Below, piece by piece: positions 43,220 to 57,100 of a stretch of DNA of 64,000 nt (positions are counted from its first letter, which is position 1; each line of letters opens with the position of its first letter). The notes below the pieces were generated by a model, which was not told where the DNA came from, did not search any database, and saw only the letters and a list, made by a program, of their open reading frames with translations. Source of the DNA: Harmothoe impar (lineage: Eukaryota; Annelida; Polychaeta; Phyllodocida; Polynoidae); NCBI GenBank assembly GCA_947462335.1, contig OX381705.1, forward strand, positions 44,220,175 to 44,284,174. The letters run 5' to 3'. The position numbers were made by a program, and so were the translations under genes.

Positions 43220-46200
43220 CTTTCCACAACTTCCAATTAATTTTGGCAAAATGAAACATCCTCATGTTAACCTCGATGTGGTAACACTTGTCTGGTATGG
43301 TACTCCTTATCTAGCCCAATGTACATTGCTGTTGACCTGTTAAAGCAAAACTTGTTCTTGTGTAGCACATTTAGTGTAGAGCCATCCAGTGTGCCACTGT
43401 TTTGCCATATAAACCAGAGTGAGTCTAATACATGGAGTAGTTCCTCAATGGACCCTACCCACTTGTACTCTAGCAGTGCTCTGTTATCTCACTGAGTTCT
43501 TTCTTTACTAGCAGTAGTACACCCCTGATACTATACGCTACACCCCACCTTCCCCTCCCCCTCCCCACACAGATGTACACTAGCCCGTGTACCACCACTA
43601 ACACCAGGAGAGCAGCAGGAGGAGGCACTGGAGGATCCAGGTTCAACTGTTTACTACTGGGGTGTCAGGCAGCATGGGTGACAGTCTCTATACTGCATTC
43701 ACTGATTTCTGGTCATGGCCGAGTATCCCCTGTGAAGCTGTTTGTATAAATATCTCATTGCTTCTACCCCATCCCTCCTTCGGTACTGTCACACTCCGCT
43801 CTCCCTCGCGCTGATTCAGTCCTCCCCTCCGACTATCCCAAATTGAAGATGGTTCTTTACATAGTCTAGCTGGGGTGTAGACCATGCATCAAGCCCCTAC
43901 TACCGCAAAAAAGCCACAACTAGTCCCCACATCCTCCCATCCTGCCTCCCTACCCCGGGCAGGGTGTGTAGAGGTAGGGGAGGGTGGGGGTGGATCTGAA
44001 TAGCGGGTAGCACGTGGCTTTTGTCAGTACGGCAGCCCCGGCTTGCATCTGGCAGATGGGCATAAGTAGGCGATGGACGCCCGACGCCAGGAAGTGCCCG
44101 GAAAACTAGGTCAATCAGCGCTCTGTTTTCTTCCCGGCCCGTAGTCCTCGGAAGGGGTGTGTGTGCAGGGGGTGTTGTATGGCACCCAGAGAGACAGATA
44201 GGAAGGGAAAGGGGCAGAGAGATAGCCATGAAGAGAGAGGAAGGGGGAGGGGCACATCTGGCGTGACGAAGCATAGGTGCAAGACTCCAAGAGGGAGATG
44301 TGAGGGATAGATGTGCAAGAAGGCAGGGTGAGAGCTAGGAAGAAACCCTATGGTGTTTTCTTGGGTGGGCCATTGTCGGTTGTCATTGGTTTGCATGTTA
44401 GGTGGCGAACGTCGTTAGTTCAGCATTGGGTCACGTTTTAGCAGTGTGCACGCGGGCGTTATTCCAGCAGCTACATGGTGTGTAACGGCCCCCTCCCAGG
44501 TCTCCTGATTCAATAACTGCCATTCATGCCCTCATCATCACCTTCACGCACCCTGTCATGTATTACATGTAATTGACTGTCAGCTTCTCCTACCCTCCCT
44601 CCCTCTTCACCCCCTCCCCCGCCCCCACGGTCTTCCCTTCATCCTTTTCAGTCTCTTTCCCCCTTTCCTACGTGCACGTATGTCTGATTGTGACTGTTGC
44701 CTACCCCCATCTCTGTCTGTCCCTCTCTCCTCCCCATCTCCCCTCCCTCTCCCACCCTCCTGTCTCTAGCAGAGCTCTCTGTGGTCGTTAGACTGGAATT
44801 AAATGTCCATGCGCAACCACCAATTACCTTTTTGTGTTTCATCCAATTTGCGGCAAGTGGAGTACAGTTACACGTTTTAAGCATCGACCGCGACTTTCTT
44901 TTAACGAGACTATTTTCACTATGTCAAGCAGTCAGAATCACTTAGCATAATGACAAGCATCCATAGTTAATGTCTATAGAAGACACAGAAAAAAAGAAAG
45001 CTTAAAAACACGAAAATCCATTAGATGGAAAAAGCAGATTAAAATGATTGCAACATGATATTTTATAGATCCTACAGATATAGTTAACTAATATTCTATG
45101 CTCTCATCAACACATCTCCTCATACTACTTTGTTCTATGAAAAGACTTTCACAAGTCTGGCATGGCCAATCAATGTACTAGTAGTAGAAGAAGAATATCA
45201 AGATGTAACACTATTGTCTATTTGATAATACTGTTGAGAAAATAGGAGGAAACATGTGCTACGTAGTGACTTTAACAGCATAACCCCGTTCACATCTAAA
45301 GGCAACTAAATGTTATTACAAAAAGGGAGGGGGACACTGGGCGATGATGGATAACCGTAGGACCTTTCTGGCTAGAATTATCCTCAGTGATTGATCCACT
45401 GAGAACAGAACAACATTAAAGTGGACATTCAATGTGGGCCTTTATTCTAAGGGATGATCCTGCATCTTCGTCCTTTGCCCCTGCCACTCTTTCACATATG
45501 GTATGGTATACCAGACCAGAACTTTACACCCAGACATGAGAAGTCAATGACCCAGTCGCCATGCCCTCACACCCCAACCCTCAAGGAGCTGGAATGCCGG
45601 AAGTTAGCACATTAGAAACATCCCGTAACAAATGCCATAGACTATTGGTGCATGCCAAGTCGCCAAATCTGCATTTCACCAGTAACTGTTTCCTAGATTT
45701 CCACCAGCTGTGGTAATATGGCCGATGTATTAATAGGACATTCGTCATGATTGAGTTTCCCTACTACAGGTTGTCAAAATATGTTGAGGTTAAATGGTTT
45801 CTATGTAGGTATACATGTACACGTAGTAATATAAATAAATATATAGATATAGATATAGATATATATCAAAGCTCTAACTAGTAAACGTCTGTCTGACAAT
45901 GGCCAACCTTATGTTGAACCTCTCAAACAATCAAGTGACAACACTTCTCATTGGCCTAGCTTCTGTCTTACTGTTGAGACGTTCACCATCAACTAACGCA
46001 TTGTCATACTTTTCTAAATGCGGTTAGAGTTATCATAATTCAAGGCCGCCGTATTAAAAGCAAAGCCACTCACGTAACATTCTACATGTACCAACCCCCT
46101 CCTCCTCATCACTCCTATATCCCCCCCCCCGGCCCCTCACTACCACTCTTTCCTCCAGGCGCGACATTGTTATACTCCTACAAACGACCCTCAGACAGAC

Positions 46201-46780
46201 ACTTGATAGAGACCAGACGTCAGGGTTGCCAAAAGGTGGGAGAGCTTAGAAAAAATGCACGAGAAGCAAAAATATAAATCAGAAGAAAAAAGAAAAAAAG
46301 TGCCTTCAGATTCCTGCCATTCGTTTCACGTTCACACCATACGCGCACCGACTGCGAGCTTTCCGCGGGAAGCATTGCCTCTACAGCTCTGTAAGTGGTC
46401 ACTACGGTGTAGGCTGCCATCTTGTCCCTCATTTGTTGTCGCTGATAGTTGGAGAATATAGCACCTCAATACAGTGTACTATGGGAAGGTAGAGTGGGGT
46501 GATATCAGCCCAGAGGGCAGCAATTGTATAGTTCAAATTTAGTTCATTAGAACACTGTGGTGGACCTTTATTATGCTCCTACAGCCTCCCCACCTACCCA
46601 AAGCCCCGTGCTTTAGGCCATAATATGAGAAGTAGTACTACCACCACTACCCACACACTACAACCAGAGAGCAAGCACACAGAGGTAAAAACACCACAAG
46701 TGTTTGATATGATTATGCGTCAGTAATGAGATAAACCCATGCCCGTCCGTGATTAACATTATTGGTTTTTACTTCCCATC
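43220..46780. other. Intron sequence, no gene seen
   Basis: Pyrimidine-rich stretches at 44580-44760 and a GATATA microsatellite at about 45842-45865. No supported gene. Confidence 0.4.
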
Positions 46781-46990
46781 CCACAGCTTATTTGGAGACA
46801 GGAGATGGCGGCGCAGTAACAACAAGCGAGGGGCAAATATTATGCCAACGTTCAGTCCCCATTAGAGGAGAGCTGCTCTGTGAGCTGCTCTGTGTGTTGC
46901 TCGCGGGCACTTATTGTGTAATTGGCGGGGACTGCCGCGATTACCACGGGTCGCCTGCCGCGAGTGGAATAATGATATGATTGGGTGGTA
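46781..46990. promoter_or_regulatory. Candidate cis-regulatory module
   Basis: Holds two GAGCTGCTC motifs 12 bp apart (46870-46878, 46882-46890) and a YY1-like GAGATGGCGGC (about 46802-46812). TTATTGTGTAATTGG and a CpG-rich tail follow. The block is more complex than the flanking repetitive or homopolymer-rich sequence. Conservation would decide. Confidence 0.4.
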
Positions 46991-47655
46991 TCCACTCAGA
47001 GAATCACACCAATTCTCTCCCCCCCCATCTTCCCCGTCTCGTTCTGCTGCCCCATCGGTGCCATCGCCCATGCCTCCCAACCACAACAACCGGTGCTCTT
47101 AATCCAGGGTCATAGCTGCCGAGCAACGACCATAGAAGGATCTGGGCCAGAGGTAGAAGGCATTTTCTAGGCGGTAGGGGTGTGTTGCGGTGTGGCAAGT
47201 TAGCAATATACCGTGTATGTATTGTATTTAAAGGAGAGCGAATGGCTAAGGTACTTATTTGACTCGTCTTCAACATAGGACAGAAGAGATAACCTGGGAC
47301 TCTTGAGACACAAAAGAAGTGTTAAGAAAGGGTGTCATCTCATAGAAGCAATTGCTTTCATCACCAGTGTAGTCCTCGGGAGGCAGTGCAATGTAGCCTA
47401 CAAAAATGTAACTAAATGGTTTACTACAGAATAGACATAATGTGGGAAAAATACTGTTTACCCCGCACAATAGTAAAGCCTACACCCTGCCTACATAAAG
47501 CTCTGCTATGATAGCAGGTTGTCAGGTGGGTGTGTTGTCAGGTGAGGTGTGGCATGCTCGGGGCAGGGTACTGATAGCGCCTGGCAGGTAGCACAGATAG
47601 GCAGTGATAACTTCAGGAGGTGATAAGGCCAAACAGCAGCCATTACCAGCACCAG

Positions 47656-47664
47656 GAGCAGCTC
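47656..47664. promoter_or_regulatory. GAGCAGCTC motif
   Basis: Single exact copy, followed within a few bases by a partial GAGCA. Confidence 0.5.
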
Positions 47665-50600
47665 TGAGCAAGTGGGAGCATATCACGAGGGGGTACAGCT
47701 CATAGAGAGGTAGCTTGGAGTAGCAGACTTTGGCGTGCTGTGTTTAAGTTCATAGAAAGAATAGTTCCTGACAGCACCTTGTGCATGTTGTGACAGGCCA
47801 CTGACTAAGGTACCCGATGTGTCACGAGAAGTGAGACATGGCAATGAAAGAAATGATCCTGGCATTTGAGTATTATGAGATGAGGTACAATGTACCAGTA
47901 CTGTCGTTTGTCGATTTTGTTGTTGATAACTCAGAACCAGTAGGTTCAATTTGGAATAATTTCACATGGGCTTTTGGAACATGTGCTTAATTTGGGTGTC
48001 ACCATCAAATCATGTGGTTATACCAGTGTCTTCCTCTATGGAAGTCACTGGTTATACTTTTGGAGCCCCATATAGAGAGCCCTATCTTCTTCAATATACC
48101 CAGTAAATCTTATAGCGACCAAGAGCAGCCCACCATGTATCTTCCAGTGTCAGTGACCCACTAAAACCCACCCCCACCCCAAATCTCCACGTGTGCAGAT
48201 ACTTAGTATGTATCAAGGCACTTTGTTGTATCATGAACCATTTTCTACATTTCAAAAAGATGATAGTGAAGCCACCCCTGGCTTCCACCCCTGGCTTTCA
48301 GCACACTGGTGTGCCCTATGGAGGTAGGAGGCACTGCTGACAGTGATTACAGCAGCTTGTTGGTAAACACTGAACACCTCCACACACCAGCTTACTGATG
48401 GTGTAAGGCCTCACTGACTTAGTACTACGACTAACCCCAGCTGTTCCTAGCTATACGGGCCCACCTACACCTCCATCCCACCCAGAACCTTACCTTCTCT
48501 CAGCTGTACTGCATTACTGCTGTATCCCCCCCCCCCCCCCCCCCCCCCGCTTTACACCCACTCCACCCACCTGAACTCTGTCGCTGAGGACTTTCCTGCT
48601 AGCCTTAACCAATATAAACTAATAAACTAATTGATGCCGATGCAAACATATCATTTTCGTCTTTATATGATGTACATTATCCTTGGTTGCAAAAAAACAG
48701 TTCCCCTGCTGGGTCTTGCTATCAGGCCAAGCCTTGAAAGAACCTCACCAAGAGCCTGGAGACAGAGTCTATCTACCTTTGGACCTGGTTGGGGCTGGTA
48801 CTGATTAGGTCTAAGCTGATACACAATACCTTCACAATGGTAATCTAGACAGCCACCGCCGCCACACCGTTACACATAGTTAGACATGGGGCTATGTAGG
48901 TTAGGTCCTGATATGCCTTGTATTGTCCACATGCCGCGAAAGGTATGGAAATGGTGAGAGAAAAAAATACAAAAAGATAGGATTCAAAAGAAAGGAAACA
49001 AACAAGAAGGTGAATCATATGCTGTAGAAACAGAAAGAAATCAGTACATTCATGTATATCATCGGAGGCTGTAATCGGTTTCCCTTGATTGTCATGGACT
49101 GTGGTTTGCATTACAGCTGTAGTACGTATTTCTGTAATAGAGGGACAAGCAACTGACGAGACGCATTTGAATTGCCCCTTTGGGGGTCTGGGTTTATTTA
49201 ATATTCTTCTCCAATTATTATCCGAGTGTCCTTGCATGCTTCTAATGAAATTACCGGTATATTGCGATACTCACACCGTGGTAGGTCCTACCACCAGTTA
49301 TAAAACAGTTTAATTACAACACGAGTAGTAATAGTATAGTCCAATCTCTGCATGTAGAGGTTAATCAAACGTTACACAACACAGGTGTCATTGACGGACT
49401 CACGACAAGACTTGTTTGTAACAGAAGAGTCCTTTGTGATCGCCTTGCTAGGTATTCCTATGGCATGTACCGGTAATTAAATATAATTGTGCCAAACTGG
49501 TGGCGGGAGCCTATGGCCATGTTCAGAACCTTGATAATGTATAAGATATTAGATTTGCATAAGTAAGAACGTGTTGCAAGTAAACGTACACTTTATTTGA
49601 GCTTTAGATTGCATTTACCACAGTAGACCAGCATGCAAGCCTTCATGCAATTTGAAAATGGAGTTAGCAACATCTGGTATAATGGTAAAGCAGGGCATTC
49701 GTCGTGGCCATTGGGCTAAATGCATACCCAGGACGGTGAGGGTGATCTAATCTATGGCATGATTGAAGTCACTTAGATATCGTGGGCAGTAGATCTGTCA
49801 GATTATTCCGATCATTGTACACCGCCATGCACTGTATAAGAAATGCATATTAGTACAGCGTAATGCATTGTATCGTTGGCCATAATACTTTGTTCACGCC
49901 ATTCAGCACTATACAAATACATTTCTAAAACATATACATACCCACAAGTACATGCACGTTAGTTATGACACACACTGCTACAAATGATTACCACGGTATT
50001 TAACCTTGATGATAGGAACATGTTATATGGGTCTGAGAACGACTGGGTAGCATGTATTATGGTGTTAATAACAGTTAATTTCCTCCTCCTCTATCTCCTC
50101 TCATGATAAGGGGATTAGGTGGCAGGGGCGCGTGCTCAGAGTACATGTTTGCATGTTAATAGGCATTGAGCTCCCCATGCCTTACACTAGGGGGTGGGCG
50201 TGGGGTGGGGATTGGGGTGGGGGGTTAGGCTCTGTTACAAACACATTTGCCTTAACTATACTCTCAGTTTAGCGCACACTCACAGCCCCTTCCCTTACAG
50301 CATCCTCGCTGTCTTCATTCCTCATCTTCCAATACCTCCCTCCCTTCCTGGTTGCCCCATACCTTCTCCCTACCACACGATCTGCCTACCGTTACCTCCA
50401 ACCTAAAGCTCCCTGCCTCCCTCCATGACTCCCACCCTGCCTTCTCATAGCTCCCACCCCTGTCTCCCTGCCTGCCTCCAGCTCCCTGCCTGTCACCCTG
50501 TCTCCCTGCCTGCCTCCAGCTGCCCCCTGCATGGCTCCCTGCCTCCCTCGGGCTCCCCTACCTGTAATTAACCACCACCCTGCCACTTGTCTCACCTGGT

Positions 50601-53273
50601 CGGCGGGTCACGGCAGCAGGCGGACACCTGGCGCCTTCCCACGCTGCTGCTGCTGGCCGCAGGTAGATCTACATCTACTGGGCGTGTGTGTGGGGGTGGG
50701 GGGCTTTGTATGGGCAACACAGGTGACTCATGATCCTTACCTGCCCGTGTCAACAGTGCGTTATGTGGTGGGTATAGCACGGGGCAGTGCTGTGTGTGGT
50801 AGATATTGTTGGGACTGGGGGTTAGTTGTACTGGAGCTGGTGTTGTGTTGGGTGTGGGTGGTCCTGTATGGTATACCTCTTCTGTGGGGTAGAAATAGCA
50901 CAAATAGGTTCTAAAGGACAGGGCCTCTGCTGATATGGATTTTTTTCCTATGCATGATATAGCCAGCGCCTAGTACTGTGGTAAATGGTACTGTGATGAG
51001 TTTTCTAGGAAGCTGCTTGAATAGGTTTTCAAATTTAGAAACTCATAGTATGAGAAGTTTACATACTATATACATGTATCTACTAAGATGTTCCTAGAAC
51101 TTAGAAGCATTTGGTGATGGAGGATAATCGATTTTTTTCGAAGTTTCATAGAATTGCTGGCCTGTTCTAATACAAACATGAAATAATAGATACAGTAAAC
51201 AAATCCATACCTGGAGTGTCATGCAAGCCTGTAAGAATGTAGGTCATATTGTATGGCTTGGAAGCTATACTTGTCAATAAAAGTCTAAATGCATAACACC
51301 ATTGTAGTGACTGACGCCTACAGTCCCTTATCACACACAGGATGAATGAGTAGATTGCTATCTGCATGAGATTATAGCAGTAATGATAGATCTATGCGAT
51401 TGAAATGATAAATAATGATGAATGGGCTTCAGAAGAAATGGGCACATTAGTTTTAATTTATCTAAGTTGAGTAAGAGTGACCCTGACTCGCGTATACATA
51501 GAGATGTAGATCTATATTCGACGACATACACGTGTAAGGAGAAATAATCTGTACTTACGTTGCGTGTCTGCATTTGTGGCCTCGTCAACAAAGCCGAAAT
51601 GCATAGCCGGAATGACCATGGTCACGGGAGGTTCTATCCCACAAGGAATGGCATTACGTTATAACGTCCAGGCATTAACTTTAATTCACCTACTATTGTC
51701 TCCTTAATACAAATAGTAAAATCGTATAAGCTACTCGTATACCTCACTACTATTCAGCAGTATCCGTCCGGAAGAAACACAATACTTTTTAATCATGTGT
51801 AAAGTGTATATGTATACATACATGTATATATATATATACCGCACTTACATGGGGATCTAATATAGCATATATTGCATCTGCAGAATGGATTATGGCTAGA
51901 CGTTAGATAGGGGTGGCCCGCAGGTGATTAGTAGTGTGGGACCACCTGATGCTGGTCCCATCACCTGCCACTACTACCACTATACGGCTAGTGCAGCGCA
52001 CCCCCCGTGCTGTCTGACTCCCAGGTGGGCTGCACACCTGGTCTAGGGACCTGCATCTGGGGCAGTAGCAGTCAGCATCCAGCATGGGCTGCAGCCACTC
52101 ACCAACAGGTGTGTACAGCTGTCTCTCAGGTGCTCCTCCTCCTCCTCCAGTACCCCTCCTCCCCCACCACACTGAGTAACACGCTGAGCAGCTGCCTCCT
52201 CCCTCCCACATGTAGACCCCATCACACATACGGACACTACACCTACAGCATTGGAGCTGTCCTGGTGCCCTGCATGGCTTCCACCAATGAGGAATTCCAA
52301 TACATGTACATACACATTAGCAACTGCATCAGGCTCATAAACCTTAAAAAACAACCTCCCTTTCACACTTGAATGCCTCCCCACTCCCAGACCACCCCCA
52401 CCACCACATCCACACCCTAAAGGATCCCAATGTGTTACGATTAGGAACATCCCCTTCCCTGTTGCATCCCCGAGATCGACTCCTTCCCTATGATATCCTG
52501 CTGTTCTCAACAACAGCACCTTGTTCGCAGTGGTGTTGTGGTCCTGGGGTTGTAGTAGGATACGGTCTGGATGCAGACCAACCAATAGGTATCTGGGTTG
52601 GTTGCTCTCCTGGGGTTGCTCGTCCTTAGAAAAGTGGTTTGTTTCCAATGCCTATGCCTCTGTCAGACAGAGTCGTGTCCATATTAAACCAAGAGCCCAT
52701 GTGTATCATGTGTATACAACAGGAGGTCGCGGTGCAGACAAGACATGAAAGTACTAGACAAGACTTGTCACTTCTGAGCTGTATCAATATTTCTTAAGAT
52801 GTCATCGTGGTATGTTGTGAGGTTGGACGAAGCATGTACACATTTGGAAGATCAACTATATAATGAGATGATTGTACCGTTTCCAGGAGATAAAAGCTTT
52901 TAAAACTTGAAAAACTTGAAACCTTTACCCCTTATAAATATGAACCATGATGTGTTGATCTGAGGGATAGATAATCAATCGCTGTGACTATAATTTACGC
53001 ACTCCCTCTTAGAATCCAGAATACCACATACTGGTAGCCTCTTGTCTATGTCCTGACCTACTCCATTGGCCTGAATATATGCCCCGCTTGTAGACGCAGC
53101 CTCTCAGAGACATGAGGGAGGGGGGGGGGGGGGTAACTCCAAGTGGATCGAGTGTTTCTTTCATCCATGTTATGGAAGTCGCTGTACTAACAAAAATAGA
53201 TGTTGTTTACTGGTGGGGGTTCAGAGCCTGGCCGTGCCATCACGGGGATGGGGCTAGATTAACAGTGTAGGGG
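47665..53273. other. Intron sequence, no gene seen
   Basis: Run of 23 C at 48526-48548; CCTGCC/CTCC-rich minisatellite at 50400-50560; TATA-type microsatellite at about 51806-51838; CTC-rich patch at 52130-52170. Frames such as 52648-52043 on the minus strand follow composition and are not supported. Confidence 0.4.
50405..50560 (+). repeat. Degenerate CTCCCTGCCTGCCTCCAGCT minisatellite
   Basis: Several imperfect units of CTCCCTGCCTG with CCTCCAGCTCC spacers. The strand is almost purely pyrimidine plus G, so open frames across it are artefacts. Confidence 0.65.
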
Positions 53274-53299
53274 GAGCAGCTCGGACCTCTGAGCAGCTC
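53274..53299. promoter_or_regulatory. Pair of GAGCAGCTC motifs
   Basis: Exact copies at 53274-53282 and 53291-53299, same orientation, 17 bp apart. Confidence 0.55.
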
Positions 53300-53648
53300 A
53301 CAACTGTTCTCAAAGGCGCAATTGTTCCTAGTGATTGTACATTGTAAAACAGCTTATGTAAGTATGTATGCAGATAGTATCAATGGTTCTATGCATATCA
53401 GCTCATATACATTGTGTATACGATGCATGAAAGATCGGAAATAACACGTATTAGCTGCATAGCATGTAAGATCCTGACATAAAAACTTAGGATAGACGTT
53501 TAAGTTAGTGCATTTGTATAGTAATAACAATCAGGCTAGATCCCACATCCAACCCCAACATAATGTGTTCAGCCTCTAGACTGTCTAGTCAATGGTAGCG
53601 GGCTCTAATAGATTCGCTGCTCCATCTTTTGTGTAACTTGATCTCTGT

Positions 53649-53681
53649 GAGCAGCTCGGGCCACCTCCTGTGGAACTGCTC
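53649..53681. promoter_or_regulatory. GAGCAGCTC plus near-copy GAACTGCTC
   Basis: An exact copy at 53649-53657 and a one-mismatch inverted copy at 53673-53681, followed by CGGAGCGG. Confidence 0.5.
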
Positions 53682-54131
53682 GGAGCGGTGTCGCGCCAAA
53701 CATGCTACAACATAAAGAATGACGAAAGTAAAGGACATCGATAAAAGTGGTTTACATATTCTTTTGTATGTACACAAGTGGCAACTGGGATTTTAAAAGA
53801 AATCAAGGTACAAGAAATAGAACAAAACTTCCATCTAAAGTGTTAGTGGCAAGATTGTCGAGGGCAAGGCACATAAAGCACCTCTAAATATAGTGAATAA
53901 AGCCGGGTGGTGGTACATCCACTGGGTGGAATCCCCAGGCTAACATGAACGTGTAACTATTCCATTCTGGCATAACACCGGGTAGAAGGAGAGCAGGGAA
54001 GTGATGGGTCTTGCAAGGGTTGGGCAGAAGGGTTAGTGGGGGAAGGGGGGGGACGTACTTTTGGGGGGACGGGAGGGGTCTCAGTAGGGGGTACCGGCCA
54101 CAAAAACACCCCGCGTCCCGCCGCCGGTCGG

Positions 54132-54182
54132 GAGCAGCTCAACTGAGGTCAGGGGAGCAGCTCACGGCGAGAACATGGCGGC
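54132..54182. promoter_or_regulatory. Pair of GAGCAGCTC motifs next to a YY1-like site
   Basis: Exact copies at 54132-54140 and 54155-54163, 23 bp apart, inside a CpG-rich patch, followed by AACATGGCGGC (about 54173-54183), which resembles a YY1 site. Confidence 0.5.
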
Positions 54183-54183
54183 A

Positions 54184-57100
54184 TACTGAGCCAAGCAAAT
54201 TACCCTTAGCACCCCCGCCCTCACTCCTTCTCCACACCTCCCCCTTTCAGCCGAAACTATTCTGTACATGATGTCTTGCATACATCCTTAGGGACCCTTG
54301 AACGGCTCTCCAAATTAATAATAATCATTACCATGATATGCATGTATATATGTATGTATGCATGTTTATATTATTACCAATTAATATTCCCTAACAAACC
54401 AGCCAGGTTGGACGACATGATTGTAACGTTTGGAAACAATGATGGATCCATGAACTAGATTTATAACTGTATTTCTTTGTTCCATAGTCAAACAATGTAT
54501 CCTATGATAGAGAGGAATAAGCAGAAAAAAACTTAGCAGGTTTGTATTGAGTCTCATGTCAGTTTGAGAAATCAGTTTGTTGGAAATGGATATCAAAATA
54601 AAACACCACAGTCATCTGCTCACTGGCCAGATTGAGAACTTTATTACTGGAGATTGGGAAAGATGGCCTCTACCGAATAACAAAGTATTCAGAGGAGCGT
54701 AACGCTCCGTTGTTGGTCCAATGAAATAAATCCCTCTAAATTCACTAAAACTTGATTGCCGGTATAGATTCTCCCTGCTCTTCCCCCTACACAGTCATGT
54801 ACTCAAAGAAAAAAAGTGCGGAACTTACTTAGTTAGAGGGCCAGGGGGTAACTACTGCAGTACAATCCACTCACCGGGTATGCGACTCTCTGTCAGATAG
54901 TGGAATGTGTCAACTTACATTACAATCATTCATTAGTTTGACTGACTTCCACCATTCCCTAACAATGCACTGAAGGGAACAGTTTATGGGAAGGTTTTAG
55001 GAATGCGTGGGCTCCAATAAAGCTTTCAATAGGGATAGTCTTCACTTACCCTGTTTACATAGTAGACAATGGGACAAGTATGTGATAAGTTAACTACTAC
55101 TAGATTTGTTGCCATTTCTCTCATGTGTTCACAATACTCCACAAAGAAAGGGAACGTAAAAAAGATGTGTAAGAAAGCAATGACAAATTTACTCTACACT
55201 ACGCACCCGGAGTGGAACTGTTTTATGTATGCTCTCACCGTGGGCCACCCCCACCCCATGAAAACGGCAGAGGTCTGGACAAAGAAACATAAATGACTAT
55301 TGGAAGACTGAAGGAGGGCATGTTGATGCATTGCAAGTAAAGTGGCTTGGACTGTTTGTTTACAAAGTACCCGACACTTTACTTCAGTATAAAGACAAAT
55401 GAACTGATGACATGTGATGGGATCGTCTATGATACCTTAGAGGTTTTATACCATAGAGGGGTGAGGTCTAGCACACTAGACACAAACGTTTCACAGCGTT
55501 TGAGAGTCACTTTGGCAAACATAATTTAATATGGGGGTTTATATTACGATGAGAGTGTAAAATAACATAAACTCTAGAATTGAGAAGAAAAAGATTGTCA
55601 CAAGTGCCTTTTCCTTACTCCTGGAGGTGATGACCAGTATGCGTAAAGTTTTAAAAAGACAACCCGGTGACATGCAGAATAATATCTTCAGTTCCTGATT
55701 ATATCAGCACTACCCAAACCCATCTATTAACCATGAGGCCTGGATGGAGAAATTGGCCGTTTCCTCTAGCACCAGCTCCCATTCATAAACACTCTATTCC
55801 AACACAGGCCCAATAAAATTACCCCACCAGAGCGAAAAGCTCCATGACAGCTGCTTTTCCTCCCCAATCCCTGCATTTCTTTTCAAAGGGAGATTATTAT
55901 CATTATTGTAGATATGGCATATACCAATACCCATACCCCTCATGGACTCCTATCATGGAAGTCACCAGGGACGTAATGCAAAGGCTGCCCCAAGAAAAAG
56001 GAGAAAGCTCTAGTTCGTGCATAGCGCGCCAGCTGGCACTGACGTATAAATAAGGCATGAAAAGGGGTAGGGCTTGGGGAACAGAGTGGGAAAGGGGGGG
56101 GCTCTCTTGAGTATGAATACTGGCACATAACCCCCTCCCCTGCTGCCTTGCCTGCCGGCCACTATGATATTTGGAGATCTAGGAGCTGCTATAGGGACGT
56201 CACCCCATTCACAGGCTTTGGTAGCGACAGCATGGATTTATTCACGTGAATGGCTAAGGGAATATGTATGGATAATCATTGGACAAGATGAGTGGGGTTA
56301 TAGATGGGGAAGAGAGAAAAGTCTGATATGTTCCACTATTTGGAACATTTTCCGATGACCTTAGGCCAGAAGAAGGTAAGATAGAAGGGATACGCAGAAA
56401 ATGTTCATAAATAGTAACATTACAAATATCCACAACATACAGCTCAGACATAGTAAGTAAACTGTACTCTCGTGACAGCAATTTGTTGAAAGGGGTAGAA
56501 CTTTGGATGGCTCTGAGACAGGTTGTACCAGTCAAACAGTACGAGACAGTAGTGAGACAACTGTGTGATGTATGATGGCTTGGTTCACAGGACCACAGAC
56601 TCAGATAAGAAGTGACCCTGGTGATATACATTACATGGCTGACTAGTCTACAATGGGAGCCAAGGCACCAAACCCTCCAGACGGTGCTAGCATGCCTCAG
56701 TTTGTGACCTTTAGTCTCAACTTAAGCAGGAATTATTGACAGGGACAAACGTTTCAATGACAACTACCGGTAAATCAGACTATATCCATTTTAGAAGCAA
56801 GTTCAGTATAGGTCAGATTTATTTTCCCCATAAAGAACCTCACTGTTACATTGATGTCAAAACAAGGAAACCATCTGATGAAAAGGACAGTAGACTTATG
56901 ATGTCACCACTCTGAAGTGGACCTCTAAAGCATTGGCATTTTATTCCAGTCTTCTATTCTGAGAGGTGAGGAGCAGAAGTGATTTATTGAAGGAAAGGGT
57001 CCACCTTAATTTGTTTTTGGGGTGTGTAAACAAACTATTAGTAAACACCAACCTATATAGTTAATGGTGTGTAGTATAGGGTTGCAGGAAGGTGTAGCCG

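Noticed and set aside
51081..51116. AAG followed by ATGTTC as the second E-protein exon
   Set aside because: The frame reads Met-Phe-Leu-Glu and stops after 11 codons, without the PP pattern expected.
52043..52648. 201-codon minus-strand frame
   Set aside because: It runs through CTCCTC-rich and G-rich low-complexity DNA and its translation is glycine/valine/cysteine filler without a domain.
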